NCBI RefSeq assembly: GCF_900156025.1
Contig: NZ_FTMO01000012.1
Coordinates: 26,105-90,104 of the forward strand
Length of the DNA stretch: 64,000 bases
Reading direction: 5' to 3'
DNA from: Allobosea sp. TND4EK4
Lineage (GTDB): Bacteria; Pseudomonadota; Alphaproteobacteria; Rhizobiales; Beijerinckiaceae
Both the position numbers and the translations under genes were made by a program. The notes beneath the pieces are model-generated. The model had not been told where the DNA came from. It did no database searches and was given only the letters and a program-made list of their open reading frames with translations. Shown one piece after another: positions 33,920-42,811 of this stretch (position 1 is its first letter; the number at the start of each line of letters is the position of its first letter).

Positions 33920-35500
33920 ATGTTGAAGAGACTGGCATTCGCGACCGCGTTCTCGCTGCTCGCTTTCGCGGCCCACGCACAGGAGCCGCGCAAGGGCGGC
34001 ACGATCCGCTTCACGGCGCCCTATGGCGCCTCCTTCGTCAGCAATGACAGCCATGTCTCGAACCAGATCCAGGACGAGATCTACGGCTATGCGCTGCACG
34101 GCATGCTGTTTCGCTGGGATTCGGCCGCCGGCAAGCCGATGCCGGAAGTCGCCGAAAGAGTCACGGCCTCGGCGGACGGCCTGACCTACACCGTCAAGCT
34201 GCGCGAGGCCTTTTTCCATAACGGGCGCAAGCTCACGGCCGACGATGTGATCTGGTCCTTCCACCGCATCATGGACGGGTCGAAGAACTATCCGGGCGCC
34301 CTCTACGTCGCCCGTATCAAGGGTGCGACGGACGTCCAGAAGGGCCAGGCCAAGGAGATCTCGGGCCTCAAGAAGGTGGACGATTCCACCATCGAGATGA
34401 CGATGACCGACAAGGTCGATCCCGGCTTCCTGTTCTACAGCGCCACCACAGCGATCCTCCCGGCCAAGGAGGCCCAGGCGCCCGGCTTCTTCGACAAGCC
34501 CGTCGGTCTCGGACCGTTCAAGTTCGTCGAGCACGTCCCCGGCTCGCGCATGGTCTTCGACAGGTGGGAGAAGTACTACAAGCCGGGCAAGCCCTATGCC
34601 GACAAGCTGGTCATCGTGCCGATGGGCGAAGCCGCGGCCCGTGACATCGCCTTCCGCAACAAGGAAATCGATGTCTCCATCCTCGGCTCGACGCAATACG
34701 TCGCCTACAAGGCCGATGCGAACCTCTCCAAGGGCATCCTGGAGGTTGCCGAGGTCTTCACCCGCAATATGGGCATGAACCCCGAGTTCAAGCCGTTTTC
34801 CGACAAGCGCGTGCGCCAGGCAATCAATTATGCGATCGACAGCGAGCTGATCATCAAGCGGCTCGTGCGCGACAAGGCCTATCGCGCCGTGAGCTGGCTG
34901 CCGAGCTCTGTGCCTGCCTTCGACAAGGACGCCAAGCCCTACGCCTTCGATCCCGAGAAGGCCAAGAAGCTGCTGGCGGAAGCCGGCTATCCGGACGGGT
35001 TCGAATTCGAATGGACGGCGACACCCAATGAGAGCTGGGGCATCCCGATCGTCGAGGCGACGATCCCGATGCTGGCGAAGGTCGGCATCAAGGTGAAGGT
35101 GAAGCCGGTCGAGACCTCGGCGCTCGGCGGTGTCGTCGCGAAGGGCGATTTCCAGGCCTATATCTGGTCCAACACCTCGGGCCCGGATGCGTTGACGCGG
35201 CTGAAGTGCTTCCACTCCGCCACGCCGCGCTCGTCCTGCAACTACACGACCTTCAAGAATGCCGAATACGACAAGCTGATCGACGCGGCCTCGGCCGAGA
35301 GCGATCCGGCCAAGCAGCTCGGCATGCTGAGGAAGGCCAACGCCATGCTGCAGGAAGAGGCGCCGGTCTGGTTCTTCAACTACAACAAGGCGGTGATGGC
35401 GTATCAGCCCTGGCTCCACGGCCTGCAGCCCAACGCGACGGAGCTCGCGCTCCAGCGCTATGAGGACCTGTGGGTCGACGCCACCTCGCCGGCGAAGTGA
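33920..35500 (+). CDS. Dipeptide-type ABC transporter substrate-binding protein (family 5, set 2)
   Basis: This 526-residue periplasmic binding protein has a signal peptide (MLKRLAFATAFSLLAFAAHA). Family-5 landmarks are KLREAFFHNGRKLTADDVIWSFHRIMD, KPVGLGPFKFVEH and KRVRQAINYAIDSELIIKRL. The ATG at 33920 has GGGAGG six bases upstream; an in-frame start at 33827 would add 31 residues before the signal peptide. It heads importer set 2, with permeases at 35691 and 36637. A 99-bp palindromic repeat lies in the 190-bp gap after it, as a REP-like element does after the other importer's binding protein at 9326. Confidence 0.93.
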   Translation: MLKRLAFATAFSLLAFAAHAQEPRKGGTIRFTAPYGASFVSNDSHVSNQIQDEIYGYALHGMLFRWDSAAGKPMPEVAERVTASADGLTYTVKLREAFFHNGRKLTADDVIWSFHRIMDGSKNYPGALYVARIKGATDVQKGQAKEISGLKKVDDSTIEMTMTDKVDPGFLFYSATTAILPAKEAQAPGFFDKPVGLGPFKFVEHVPGSRMVFDRWEKYYKPGKPYADKLVIVPMGEAAARDIAFRNKEIDVSILGSTQYVAYKADANLSKGILEVAEVFTRNMGMNPEFKPFSDKRVRQAINYAIDSELIIKRLVRDKAYRAVSWLPSSVPAFDKDAKPYAFDPEKAKKLLAEAGYPDGFEFEWTATPNESWGIPIVEATIPMLAKVGIKVKVKPVETSALGGVVAKGDFQAYIWSNTSGPDALTRLKCFHSATPRSSCNYTTFKNAEYDKLIDAASAESDPAKQLGMLRKANAMLQEEAPVWFFNYNKAVMAYQPWLHGLQPNATELALQRYEDLWVDATSPAK

Positions 35501-35534
35501 TCCTGCTTCGCATCCGGGCGGGGTGAAACACGCC

Positions 35535-35633
35535 GTCATCCCGGACAAGCCGCGTCAGAGGCGCCGACCCGGGATCCATGCCTGAACCGTTCCGGCACGG
35601 ATCCCGGGTCTCCCTCCGGCCGCCAGGGATGAC
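35535..35633 (+). repeat. 99-bp dispersed palindromic repeat, copy 2
   Basis: The element starts GTCATCCCGG and ends GGGATGAC, and its reverse complement aligns with copy 1 (17252-17350) over the full length with scattered mismatches. It contains an internal palindromic core (around GACCCGGGATCC and GGATCCCGGGTC). It lies between the set 2 binding-protein and permease genes, where it would form a long stem in the mRNA. Confidence 0.85.
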
Positions 35634-35690
35634 AGCCGACCTGTCGTTCCAGCCATTGCAAGCGGCAAGGCTACCCTCAGGAGCATCGCC

Positions 35691-36626
35691 ATGCTGCCTT
35701 ACGTCTTCCGCCGCCTGCTGCAGGCCGTCCCCATCCTGCTCGCAGTGGCGGCACTGATCTTCGTGCTGTTCAGCGTCATTCCCGGCGATTTCGCCTCGAG
35801 CCAGATGGCGGACGGGCGGACCAATGTCGACGCCGAGACGATCGCGCGGATGAACAAGCAGTTCGGGCTCGACAAGCCCCTGCCCCAGCGACTGGCCCAA
35901 TATGTCGGAGGGCTCGCGACATTCGATCTCGGCGATTCCTTCCGCACGCGCCAGCCCGTCACGACCTTGATCGCCGAGCGGCTCTGGCCGAGCCTTCAAC
36001 TCGCGATCGCGGCCATGTTCTTCGCGGTGGTGATCGGCGTGCCGCTGGGGTTCCTCGCCGCGGTCAAGCCCGGAAGCTGGATCGACATGCTCTCGATGGT
36101 CTTCGCCGTCTCCGGCCTGTCGCTGCCGCTGTTCTGGCTCGGCTTGCTGCTGATGTACGCCTTCGCGCTGACGCTCGGCTGGTTTCCGAGCTTCGGCTAT
36201 GGCGACGGCGATCCCCGCTACATCGTGCTGCCGGCCTTCGCGCTCGGCGTCGCGCCACTCGCCTTGCTGGCGCGCACCGCCCGCGCCGCCGTGCTGGAGG
36301 TGATGCATGCCGACTTCATCCGCACCGCCCGGGCCAAGGGCGCAGGCTCCTACCGCGTTCTGCGCCAGCATGTGCTGCGCAACGCGCTCGTCATCGTCCT
36401 GACGACGCTCGGCCTGCAGTTCGGCTCGGTGCTGGGCCAGGCCGTCGTGGTCGAGAAGCTCTTCGCCTGGCCGGGGCTGGGCTCGCTTCTGGTCGACAGC
36501 GTCACCTGGCGCGACATCCCGGTCGTGCAGGGCTGCATCCTGACGATCGTGCTGTTCTTCCTGATCGTGAACATCGCCGTCGACGTGCTCTGTGCCGTCG
36601 TCGACCCGCGCATCAAATACAGCTGA
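35691..36626 (+). CDS. Dipeptide-type ABC transporter permease (DppB-like, set 2)
   Basis: This 311-residue permease has a first span at about residues 9-29 (LLQAVPILLAVAALIFVLFSVIPGD), MNKQFGLDKPLPQRLAQYV, and the EAA-region segment DFIRTARAKGAGSYRVLRQHVLRNALVIVL. It ends CAVVDPRIKYS. It pairs with the 36637 permease, 10 bp downstream. The same absence of an ATPase gene applies as for set 1. Confidence 0.95.
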   Translation: MLPYVFRRLLQAVPILLAVAALIFVLFSVIPGDFASSQMADGRTNVDAETIARMNKQFGLDKPLPQRLAQYVGGLATFDLGDSFRTRQPVTTLIAERLWPSLQLAIAAMFFAVVIGVPLGFLAAVKPGSWIDMLSMVFAVSGLSLPLFWLGLLLMYAFALTLGWFPSFGYGDGDPRYIVLPAFALGVAPLALLARTARAAVLEVMHADFIRTARAKGAGSYRVLRQHVLRNALVIVLTTLGLQFGSVLGQAVVVEKLFAWPGLGSLLVDSVTWRDIPVVQGCILTIVLFFLIVNIAVDVLCAVVDPRIKYS

Positions 36627-36636
36627 GGTGGCCTGA

Positions 36637-37461
36637 ATGAAGTTCCGTGCCAATCTCTGGCTCGGCGGAGCCTGTTTCGCGGCCGTCGTGATCGGCGGCG
36701 TCTTCGCACCCTGGCTCGCCCATACGGACCCGGTGATGGACGCCAACCTGATGAATGCCGAGGTTCCGCCCGGCTCGGAATTCTGGTTCGGTACCGATGC
36801 GCAGGGGCGCGACATCTACAGCCGCGTGCTCTACGGGGCGCGCATCTCGCTGACGGTCGGCGTCGTCTCGCAGCTGATCAACACGGTGATCGGCGTCGCC
36901 CTGGGCCTGACGGCCGGCTACTGGGGCGGCTGGTGGGACGATTTTGTGAACGGCCTCACCAACATGATGCTGGCGATCCCCTCCCTTGTCTTCGCGCTGG
37001 CGATCATGGCGATCCTCTCGCCCGGCCTGACCAGCCTGTTGATCGCGCTCGGCCTCACCAACTGGTCCTTCACCTGCCGCCTGACGCGCGCGGCCACGCT
37101 CTCGGTCAAGCAGCTCGGCTATGTCGAGGCGGCGCGCTCCCTGGGCTACGGCACCTTCCGCATCATGCTGACGCAGATCCTGCCGAACGTGGCCGGGCCG
37201 ATCATCGTCATCGGCACGCTGGGCATGGGCGGCGCCGTGCTGGCGGAGGCCTCGCTCTCCTTCCTCGGCCTCGGCATCCGCCCGCCCTTCCCGAGCTGGG
37301 GCTCGATGCTGTCCGACGCGCGCGAGCAGATCGCGACCGCGCCCTGGATCTCGATCTTCCCGGGCCTGGCCATCTTCCTGACGGTGCTCGGCCTCAACCT
37401 GCTGGGCGACGGGCTGCGCGACATTCTCGACCCGCATTCGCAATCCCGCAAAGGGGCTTGA
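36637..37461 (+). CDS. Dipeptide-type ABC transporter permease (DppC-like, set 2)
   Basis: This 274-residue permease has a first span (ACFAAVVIGGVFAPWLAHTDPVMD), FWFGTDAQGRDIYSRVLYGARISLTVG, and the EAA loop EAARSLGYGTFRIMLTQILPNVAGP. The ending GDGLRDILDPHSQSRKG is typical. It is slightly shorter than its set 1 counterpart at the N-terminus. It is the last transporter gene; a LuxR-type regulator gene converges on it from 23 bp away. Confidence 0.95.
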   Translation: MKFRANLWLGGACFAAVVIGGVFAPWLAHTDPVMDANLMNAEVPPGSEFWFGTDAQGRDIYSRVLYGARISLTVGVVSQLINTVIGVALGLTAGYWGGWWDDFVNGLTNMMLAIPSLVFALAIMAILSPGLTSLLIALGLTNWSFTCRLTRAATLSVKQLGYVEAARSLGYGTFRIMLTQILPNVAGPIIVIGTLGMGGAVLAEASLSFLGLGIRPPFPSWGSMLSDAREQIATAPWISIFPGLAIFLTVLGLNLLGDGLRDILDPHSQSRKGA

Positions 37462-37483
37462 TTCCGGGCGGGCGCGCCGGGCT

Positions 37484-38092
37484 TCAGCGCAGCTCCTCGA
37501 CATAGGTCGCCACGAAGCGCACGAGCTCGCTCTGGCGCGCGGTCCCGGTCTTGGTGAAGAGGCGCTGGAGATGCGTTCGCGCAGTCGTGGGCGCGATGCC
37601 CATGCGCCTGGCTGCGACGATGGTGTCGAGGCCCTCCACGATCAGCGCGAGCATGCGCTCCTCCGTCGGCGTCAGCCCGCAAGCCTCGGCGACGAAGGCC
37701 AGGTTGCGCATCATTGTCGATTCGGGGTCGTCGACGGACAGCATGAACAGGTCGAGCCCCGGCAACCGCACCGCGTCCACGGCCACCTGCCGGCCGCGCA
37801 GCGATGCCGGCCAGCGCGCCTCGGCCGGCGCCGAGCCGGTGCCGCAGCGCTTCAGCCAGCCCTGGAGCCGCGCCATGAAGTCCTTGTCGTCGGCCGTGAA
37901 GCGATCGCGATGCCCGAACCCGCAGGCCAGCAGGCGCTGGGCCGCAGCGTTGCAGAAGCGGATATCAAGCCGCGCATCGATGACGAAGACGGGACGGGAC
38001 GCCGAAGCCGGACCGGCCAGGGGCTGCTCCCGACGGCAGCCTCGAGCCGGAACAGCCGGCTCGCGACCCAGCACCGAAGCATGAAGCGACAT
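37484..38092 (-). CDS. LuxR-type (GerE helix-turn-helix) transcriptional regulator
   Basis: This regulator of about 202 residues has a C-terminal LuxR/GerE helix-turn-helix (LTPTEERMLALIVEGLDTIVAARRMGIAPTTARTHLQRLFTKTG). An N-terminal part resembles a PAS-like sensor (FVIDARLDIRFCNAAAQRLLA). No receiver domain or aspartate phosphorylation site is seen, so it is probably a one-component, ligand-sensing regulator. The start at 38092 is uncertain: its purine run is very close, and the frame is open upstream with Arg/Pro-rich sequence that looks noncoding. It is the only regulator adjoining the amidohydrolase/importer cluster and may control it, though it faces the opposite way. Confidence 0.82.
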   Translation of the reverse strand: MSLHASVLGREPAVPARGCRREQPLAGPASASRPVFVIDARLDIRFCNAAAQRLLACGFGHRDRFTADDKDFMARLQGWLKRCGTGSAPAEARWPASLRGRQVAVDAVRLPGLDLFMLSVDDPESTMMRNLAFVAEACGLTPTEERMLALIVEGLDTIVAARRMGIAPTTARTHLQRLFTKTGTARQSELVRFVATYVEELR

Positions 38093-38228
38093 CACCTTTG
38101 ACCCCTGCGCGGCGGATCGCTGCGCCGCCGGCGGCCGCCGGGGCATCCGGCAGCCGGGACGGGAGCTGCATCCCTCCCGCATTGGTCGCGGCAGCCGCGC
38201 GGTCGGTTCAAACGGCTTTGAGCCGGGC

Positions 38229-38537
38229 TCAATCGCCGGGCTGGGCCCCCTCGTAGCCGCCGATGATGACGAGGTCCGACTGGCCGGCGGCGCTGAGATG
38301 CTTGATCGCCTCCTGGTATTCGGGCGAGGCGTAGCAGGCGCGCGCCGTCGCCTCGTCCTTGAATTCGAGCACAACGTTGTGCTTGCGCCCCTCGCCGCGC
38401 GCCAGCTTGTACTCGCCGCCGCGGACCAGAAACTTCGCGCCGTACTTCGCGAAAGCGACCGCGTTCAGCGCGCGGTAGCGGGCATAGGCCTCCTCGTTCT
38501 CGACATCGACGCGCGCGATCCAATAGCCCTTCGCCAT
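38229..38537 (-). CDS. DUF1330 family protein (copy 2)
   Basis: This 102-residue protein of the DUF1330 family, a ferredoxin-like dimeric fold of unknown function, starts MAKGYWIARVDVENEEAYARY and carries FLVRGGEY and NVVLEFKDEATARACYASPEYQEA. It is 3 bp downstream of a related gene, evidently a tandem duplicate, and the two follow pyrF. No catalytic residues are established for the family. Confidence 0.88.
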   Translation of the reverse strand: MAKGYWIARVDVENEEAYARYRALNAVAFAKYGAKFLVRGGEYKLARGEGRKHNVVLEFKDEATARACYASPEYQEAIKHLSAAGQSDLVIIGGYEGAQPGD

Positions 38538-38540
38538 GGC

Positions 38541-38828
38541 TCAGGCCCCCTCGACGGCAACGAGGTCGATCTCGCCGGCGCCCTCGCGCAGCTTGCGGGC
38601 CTCGGCATATTCCGGCGAGAACAGGTAAGCGCGGGCCGACTGGAAATCGGCGAACTCGATGATGATGTTGCGGGCGCGGCCCTCGCCTTCGCCCACCGTC
38701 ATCTGGCCGCCGCGCACGATCGGCGTGCCGCCATAGATCTTCATCACCTCGGAGGCCTTGGCGGCATAGGCCGCCCATTTCGTCGCGTCGGAGACCTTGG
38801 CGCGGCCGATGACATATCCCTTGGGCAT
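38541..38828 (-). CDS. DUF1330 family protein (copy 1)
   Basis: This 95-residue DUF1330 protein (MPKGYVIGRAKVSDATKWAAYAAK, PIVRGGQMTV, NIIIEFADFQSARAYLFSPEYAEA) is clearly homologous to its 38229 neighbour. I chose the start at 38828 because MPKGYVIG matches the family N-terminus; an earlier in-frame start adds a basic leader. It lies 40 bp after pyrF and is probably cotranscribed. The function is unknown. Confidence 0.88.
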   Translation of the reverse strand: MPKGYVIGRAKVSDATKWAAYAAKASEVMKIYGGTPIVRGGQMTVGEGEGRARNIIIEFADFQSARAYLFSPEYAEARKLREGAGEIDLVAVEGA

Positions 38829-38868
38829 GATGGAATCCGTTGGCTGGAAACGTGAGTTCGCGGCAAGC

Positions 38869-39576
38869 TTACGAAGCAGCGGCGACCTCGTCCATGATCG
38901 CGGCCGCTGCCCCACGCGGGTCCGATGCGCGGATGATGGGACGCCCGACGACGAGATGGTCGGCGCCTGCGCGGATCGCCTCGGAGGGGGTCAGCGTGCG
39001 CTTCTGGTCGCCCGCGGCGCTGCCGACGGGGCGGATGCCGGGCGTCACGATGGCCATGTCGGGGCCGATCACCTCCCGCACGATCTCGGTCTCGGCCGCC
39101 GAACAGACGATGCCGTCGATGCCGGCGCTGCGCGCCTGCTCGGCGCGCAGCCGCACGAGATCGCGGACGGCGAGCCCATAGCCCGCATCCTTCAGGTCGC
39201 CATCGTCATAGGAGGTCAGCGCCGTCACGGCGAGCAGCTTGAGATCGCTCTCGCCGCGCCCTTCGACCGCGCCGCGCATGGTCTGCGGATAGGCGTGGAC
39301 GGTGAGGAAGGTCACGCCGAGCTTGGTCAGCGAATCGACGCCCTCGGTCACCGTGTTGCCGATGTCGTGGAGCTTGAGGTCGAGAAAGACCTTCTTGCCC
39401 TCGGTGACGAGCTGACGCGCGAGATCGAGGCCTCCGGCGAAGGCGAGGCGGTAGCCAATCTTGTAGAAGGTGACGCCGTCATCGAGGGTCGAGACCAGCC
39501 GGTAGGCATCCCAGACCGTCGGAACATCGAGCGCGACGATCAGGCGGTCGCGGAGGTCGTTGATCTTCTGCGCCAT
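38869..39576 (-). CDS. pyrF: Orotidine 5'-phosphate decarboxylase
   Basis: This 235-residue cytoplasmic enzyme makes UMP from OMP, the last step of de novo pyrimidine synthesis. It has the catalytic array [13 protein letters not shown] with D66, K68 and D71, the N-terminal IVALDVP (D17), and the phosphate loop VTPGIRP followed by [11 protein letters not shown]. The start at 39576 gives the usual family length; a frame open to 39897 overlaps the bisC-like gene and is spurious. Two DUF1330 genes follow in the same direction. The gene is divergent from the 39755 gene. Confidence 0.95.
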   Translation of the reverse strand: MAQKINDLRDRLIVALDVPTVWDAYRLVSTLDDGVTFYKIGYRLAFAGGLDLARQLVTEGKKVFLDLKLHDIGNTVTEGVDSLTKLGVTFLTVHAYPQTMRGAVEGRGESDLKLLAVTALTSYDDGDLKDAGYGLAVRDLVRLRAEQARSAGIDGIVCSAAETEIVREVIGPDMAIVTPGIRPVGSAAGDQKRTLTPSEAIRAGADHLVVGRPIIRASDPRGAAAAIMDEVAAAS

Positions 39577-39754
39577 CGGCAAGCTCCCGAGTTTCGCGGC
39601 AAGGCGCATGATTCGAGGCTGCACGCAAGGCCGCGCAGCGAGTTCGGCGATCCATGACAGCCGCTGATCGGTGCCATGACAGCGGCGGGGTCGATAGGGT
39701 GCCGCGGCTGGGCTACAACGTCGCCTCGCGTCGCTCATCGCGCAGGAGAATCCC

Positions 39755-42085
39755 ATGGACCAGGACGATGCTCGCCGGGACGCGGCCGATGGCTTCATCC
39801 CCCACAGCTCGCATTGGGGCGTGTTCTCGGCGCGGATGAAGGACGGGCGGGTCGAGGTCAGGCCGCACGCCGCCGATCCCGACCCGAACGGCATCATCGA
39901 GAATTTCCCGACCGCGCTGCGTCACCGGGCGCGGATCGCCCAGCCGATGGTGCGGCGCGGCTGGCTGGAGAACGGACCCGGCCCCGACAAGCGGCGCGGG
40001 CGCGACGACTTCGTGCCGGTGAGCTGGGAGAAGGCGCTCGATCTCCTCGGCGGCGAACTGAAGCGGGTCCGCGACGGCGCCGGTCCCGGCGCGATCTTCG
40101 GCGGCTCCTATGGCTGGGCCAGCGCAGGGCGCTTCCATCACGCGCAGAGCCAGATCCATCGCTTCCTGAATGTCGCCTGCGGCGGCTATGTGAAGTCGGT
40201 CAACAGCTATTCCTCCGGCTCCTCACAGGTGCTGATCCCGCACATCATCGGTGACTATGAGGGGCTGACCAAACGCAACGTCTCCTGGGAGCAGATCGCC
40301 GAGCACAGCGAGATCGTGCTCGCCTTCGGCGGCATGGCCCTGAAGAACTCGATGGTCGCCGGCGGCGGGGTCAGCCGCCATGTCGAGCGCGGCGCGATGG
40401 AACGCGCCGCCGGGCGGGGCTGCGAATTCGTGCTGGTCGGGCCGCTGAAGGCGGACCTGCCGGACGAGGCGAAGGCCGAGTGGGTCGCCTCGATCCCGGC
40501 GAGCGACACCGCGCTGATGATGGGGATCGTCCATACGCTGGTCAGCGAGGGGCTGCACGACCGCGCCTTCCTCGACCGCTACACGGTCGGCTGGCCGGTG
40601 TTCGAGCGCTATCTCATGGGAAAGACCGACGGGCAGCCCAAGGACGCGGCCTGGGCGGCGCCGCTCACCGGGGTCCCCGCCGACGAGATCGTCGCGCTGG
40701 CCCGGCGGCTCGCCGGCAAGCGCGCCGTCATTGTGGTCTCCCATTCGCTGCAGCGGGCGGAGCATGGCGAGCAGCCGGTCTGGATGGGCATGGTGCTTGC
40801 GGCGGCGCTGGGGCAGATCGGCCTGCCCGGCGGCGGCTATGCCTATGCGCTGGGCGCCATCGCCTATTACGGGCGCCGCTTCAACGCCGTGCCGCTGCCG
40901 ACCTTCTCGCAAGGCCGCAACGGCGTTGCGGATTACATCCCGGTGGCGCGCATTTCCGACATGCTGCTGAAGCCGGGCGAGAGCTATCGCTACAACGGCC
41001 AGACGCGGACCTATCCCGCGATCAAACTGGTCTATTGGGCGGGCGGCAACCCGTTCCACCACCATCAGGACCTGAACCGGCTGCGTGAGGCCTTCTCGCG
41101 CATCGACACGCTCGTCGTTCATGAGCTGGCCTGGACCGCGACCGCCCGCCATGCCGACATCGTGCTGCCCTGTACGATGACGCTGGAACGCGAGGATATC
41201 GGCGCCAATTCCAACGACCCGCTGCTGGTGCCGATGCGCCCGATTGTCGAGCCTTACGGGCAGGCGCGCGACGATTACGACATCTTTGCCGATCTGGCCG
41301 AAAGACTGGGCGCCCGCGAGGCCTTCACCGAGGGGCGCAGCACGCGCCAGTGGCTGGAGCACCTCTACGAACCCACGCGGGCGGCGCTCGCGGCCAAGGG
41401 GTTGCCGGCGCCCGGCTTCGCGGCGTTCTGGGAGAGCGACGGCTACGAACTGCCGCAGCAGGAGGACGATGGCGGCAATCTGCGCACCTTCCGGCAGGAC
41501 CCCGAGGGCAAGCCGCTCCCGACGCCGAGCGGCAAGCTCGAAATCTTCAGCGAGACGATCGCCAGCTTCGGCGAGGCGGATTGTCCCGGCCACCCGACCT
41601 GGCTCGGGCCGGTGCATGTGCCGGACGCCGCCGCGCCCTATGTCCTCGTCGCCAACCAGCCGCGCACGCGTCTGCACAGCCAGCTCGATTTCGGCGGCCA
41701 CAGCGACGCCGCCAAGCATCGCGGCCGCGAGGTGGCGCGGATGCACCCGCAGGATGCGGCGCGTCACGGCATCGCGGATGGCGACATCGTCCGGCTGTTC
41801 AACGAGCGCGGCGCCTGCCTCGCCGCTGTGAGGCTGACGGAGGACATCCGGCAGGGGGTCATCCAGCTTCCGACCGGCGCCTGGTACGATCCGGCCGATC
41901 CGAGCGAGGACAAGCCGCTTTGCGTTCACGGCAACCCGAACGTGCTGACCAAGGATGTCGGCACCTCCGCGCTGGCGCAGGGCTGCACGGGGCAGCTCAC
42001 CACCGTTCAGGTCGAGCGCTTCGACGGCAACCTGCCGCCGATCCTGGCGTTCGAGCCGCCGGGCGCGGCGATGGCGGCGGAATAG
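39755..42085 (+). CDS. bisC: Molybdopterin oxidoreductase, biotin sulfoxide reductase (BisC/TorZ)-like
   Basis: This 776-residue enzyme of the DMSO/TMAO-reductase family reduces S- or N-oxides using bis-MGD molybdenum. There is no signal peptide, which fits cytoplasmic BisC rather than periplasmic TorA/DorA. It starts [15 protein letters not shown], has [24 protein letters not shown] (the region that carries the serine ligand of molybdenum in relatives), [18 protein letters not shown] and [19 protein letters not shown]-terminal dinucleotide-binding domain follows ([14 protein letters not shown]). An AGGAGA site precedes the ATG. The natural substrate may be biotin or methionine sulfoxide; sequence alone does not decide. 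Confidence 0.9.
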   Translation: MDQDDARRDAADGFIPHSSHWGVFSARMKDGRVEVRPHAADPDPNGIIENFPTALRHRARIAQPMVRRGWLENGPGPDKRRGRDDFVPVSWEKALDLLGGELKRVRDGAGPGAIFGGSYGWASAGRFHHAQSQIHRFLNVACGGYVKSVNSYSSGSSQVLIPHIIGDYEGLTKRNVSWEQIAEHSEIVLAFGGMALKNSMVAGGGVSRHVERGAMERAAGRGCEFVLVGPLKADLPDEAKAEWVASIPASDTALMMGIVHTLVSEGLHDRAFLDRYTVGWPVFERYLMGKTDGQPKDAAWAAPLTGVPADEIVALARRLAGKRAVIVVSHSLQRAEHGEQPVWMGMVLAAALGQIGLPGGGYAYALGAIAYYGRRFNAVPLPTFSQGRNGVADYIPVARISDMLLKPGESYRYNGQTRTYPAIKLVYWAGGNPFHHHQDLNRLREAFSRIDTLVVHELAWTATARHADIVLPCTMTLEREDIGANSNDPLLVPMRPIVEPYGQARDDYDIFADLAERLGAREAFTEGRSTRQWLEHLYEPTRAALAAKGLPAPGFAAFWESDGYELPQQEDDGGNLRTFRQDPEGKPLPTPSGKLEIFSETIASFGEADCPGHPTWLGPVHVPDAAAPYVLVANQPRTRLHSQLDFGGHSDAAKHRGREVARMHPQDAARHGIADGDIVRLFNERGACLAAVRLTEDIRQGVIQLPTGAWYDPADPSEDKPLCVHGNPNVLTKDVGTSALAQGCTGQLTTVQVERFDGNLPPILAFEPPGAAMAAE

Positions 42086-42094
42086 CGCCGCGCG

Positions 42095-42760
42095 TCAGAA
42101 CTCCGGCAGCTCGTCCGGCTGGCGCTCGGCGAGGACCTTCCGGAAGACCTGCGCCCAGACATCCGGCGGCTGGGCGCCGGAGAGGGCGAGCTTGCCGCCG
42201 ACGATGAAGAAGGGCACGCCGTCGACGCCGATCTCGCGCATGCGGTTTTCGAGCCCGATGACGGTGTCGCGCAATTCGTCGCTGGCGAGCTGGTCGCGGA
42301 CCGCCTGCTCGTCGAAGCCCTGCTCGACCGCGATCGCGACCAGCGTCTCGACATCGCCGATGTCGCGGCCGTCCTGCCAATAGGCCCTGAACAGGGCAGC
42401 CTTCATCTCGCTGCCGCGCTGGACGGTCGAGGCAGCCGCGACCAGCATATGAGCCATGCGGGTGTTGACGCTCTTCGACACCTTGCCCCAGTTGAAGATG
42501 ACGCCGCTTTCCAGCGCGGCTTCCGACAACCTGACCTCGATCTCCTTGCGCTTGCCGGGACCGAACTTGGCGTCGAGATACTGCGTGCGATCCATGCCTG
42601 CGACGGGCATGTCCGGGTTCAGCTCATAGGGCAGCCAGGTGATGGCGAAGCGATCGACCAGACCGTTCTGAGCCAGCGCCGTCTCCAGCCGGGCCTTGCC
42701 GATGAAGCACCAGGGGCAGGCGATGTCGGAGACAATCGCGAGCGAGAGCTTCTCCTGCAT
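42095..42760 (-). CDS. DsbA family oxidoreductase (FrnE-like)
   Basis: This 221-residue thioredoxin-fold protein has the redox motif CPWC (C15-C18 in SDIACPWCFIGK) and the FrnE-group features LPYELNPDMP and DGVPFFIVGGKLALSGAQPP. It lacks a signal peptide, so it acts in the cytoplasm, probably in disulfide or oxidative-stress chemistry. An AAGGA site precedes the ATG at 42760. It converges with the bisC-like gene, 9 bp away. It follows epmB in the same direction and could be part of that transcript. Confidence 0.92.
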   Translation of the reverse strand: MQEKLSLAIVSDIACPWCFIGKARLETALAQNGLVDRFAITWLPYELNPDMPVAGMDRTQYLDAKFGPGKRKEIEVRLSEAALESGVIFNWGKVSKSVNTRMAHMLVAAASTVQRGSEMKAALFRAYWQDGRDIGDVETLVAIAVEQGFDEQAVRDQLASDELRDTVIGLENRMREIGVDGVPFFIVGGKLALSGAQPPDVWAQVFRKVLAERQPDELPEF

Positions 42761-42811
42761 GTCGAAATCCTTGTTCTCGTGTCGGCGCCGGCTCGTCAGG
42801 CGGTCGATGCC

